Source: Streptococcus azizii
GTDB lineage: Bacteria > Bacillota > Bacilli > Lactobacillales > Streptococcaceae
DNA length: 64,000 nucleotides
Direction: 5' to 3'
Assembly: GCF_001984715.1 (NCBI RefSeq)
Contig: NZ_MSPR01000004.1
Coordinates: forward strand, 62,001-126,000
Shown: in pieces, positions 63,929 to 64,000 of the stretch
Position numbering within the stretch: position 1 is the stretch's first letter
How the letters are laid out: each line of letters starts with the position of its first letter
Position numbers and translations under genes: made by a program
The notes under the pieces: generated by a model
What the model was told of the DNA's origin: nothing
Databases searched by the model: none
What the model saw: only the letters and a program-made list of their open reading frames with translations

Positions 63929-64000
63929 ATGGCAGTTGAAATTATTATGCCAAAACTTGGCGTTGACATGCAAGAAGGTGAAATCATCGAGTGGAAAAAA
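63929..64000 (+). CDS. pdhD: Dihydrolipoamide dehydrogenase E3 with N-terminal lipoyl domain (3' end outside window)
   Basis: Only the first 24 codons are visible: MAVEIIMPKLGVDMQEGEI and on, the start of a lipoyl domain nearly identical to that of pdhC. The last 32 bases or so are identical at DNA level to the same part of pdhC. Streptococcal PDH operons normally end with an E3 carrying such a domain, hence the call; another lipoyl protein cannot be excluded from this fragment. Confidence 0.7.
   Translation, partial: MAVEIIMPKLGVDMQEGEIIEWKK

Overview
The window looks like a chromosome segment of a Streptococcus, most likely S. suis or a close relative. This rests on gene content and protein style: PolC-type polymerase, fused ProWX choline/betaine transporter, PepS, PyrP behind a PyrR attenuator, MsmK, an M26 zinc/IgA1-type protease with an N-terminal LPxTG and G5 repeats, and a PDH operon with lipoyl domains on both E2 and E3. 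No 16S rRNA or tRNA gene was found, so the species call is an inference.

Layout. 1-12 kb: 3' part of polC, an autoregulated marR-proV-proWX operon (minus), pepS, a GlsB-like membrane protein, def (minus), rsuA. 11.7-16.6 kb: nucleobase salvage (xpt and pbuX divergent, pyrP with PyrR attenuator), an XRE regulator plus membrane-protein pair, and rpsO. 16.6-19.5 kb: an accessory block between rpsO and pnp holding an XRE regulator, a tandem repeat array and a GT8-GT2 fusion glycosyltransferase. 19.5-25.2 kb: pnp, cysE, cysS, mrnC and a PucR-type regulator. 25.2-29.9 kb: repeat-rich DNA around msmK and an aromatic-acid-exporter-like protein, ending with a frameshifted IS5-type transposase fragment beside the C-terminal remnant of an M48 peptidase. 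29.9-34.4 kb: rlmB (probably leaderless), degV, a TIM-barrel-like protein, a hypothetical gene, and rplM-rpsI behind an L13 leader.

34.5-43.3 kb is the most interesting region: a type I restriction-modification operon in the order hsdM - rhuM - hsdS - half hsdS - prrC-like anticodon nuclease - hsdR. The prrC-like gene sits where prrC sits in the classical E. coli prr locus, so the locus is a candidate two-layer defence island: DNA restriction, with a tRNA-cleaving back-up if restriction is blocked. The 8-nt coupled RhuM gene and the extra single-TRD hsdS segment are unusual additions.

43.6-58.2 kb is surface and transport: a 1690-aa M26 protease, glycerate kinase, a heterodimeric ABC exporter pair followed by an ECF-type importer (S component, EcfT, fused double EcfA; the arrangement resembles siaDE-siaFGH of group A Streptococcus), and a beta-helix-like lipoprotein. 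58.5-64 kb: a TRIC-like channel (minus) and pdhABC with the start of pdhD.

Intergenic DNA is unusually rich in repeats. I see at least five families: a 104-bp MITE-like element with terminal inverted repeats; a two-arm element whose hairpin core differs between copies; a roughly 230-bp cassette with a GAAACAGTTC palindrome that is amplified as a 53-bp tandem array at 17.3 kb; an inverted pair flanking the msmK segment; and repeats that fill all three junctions of the pdh operon.
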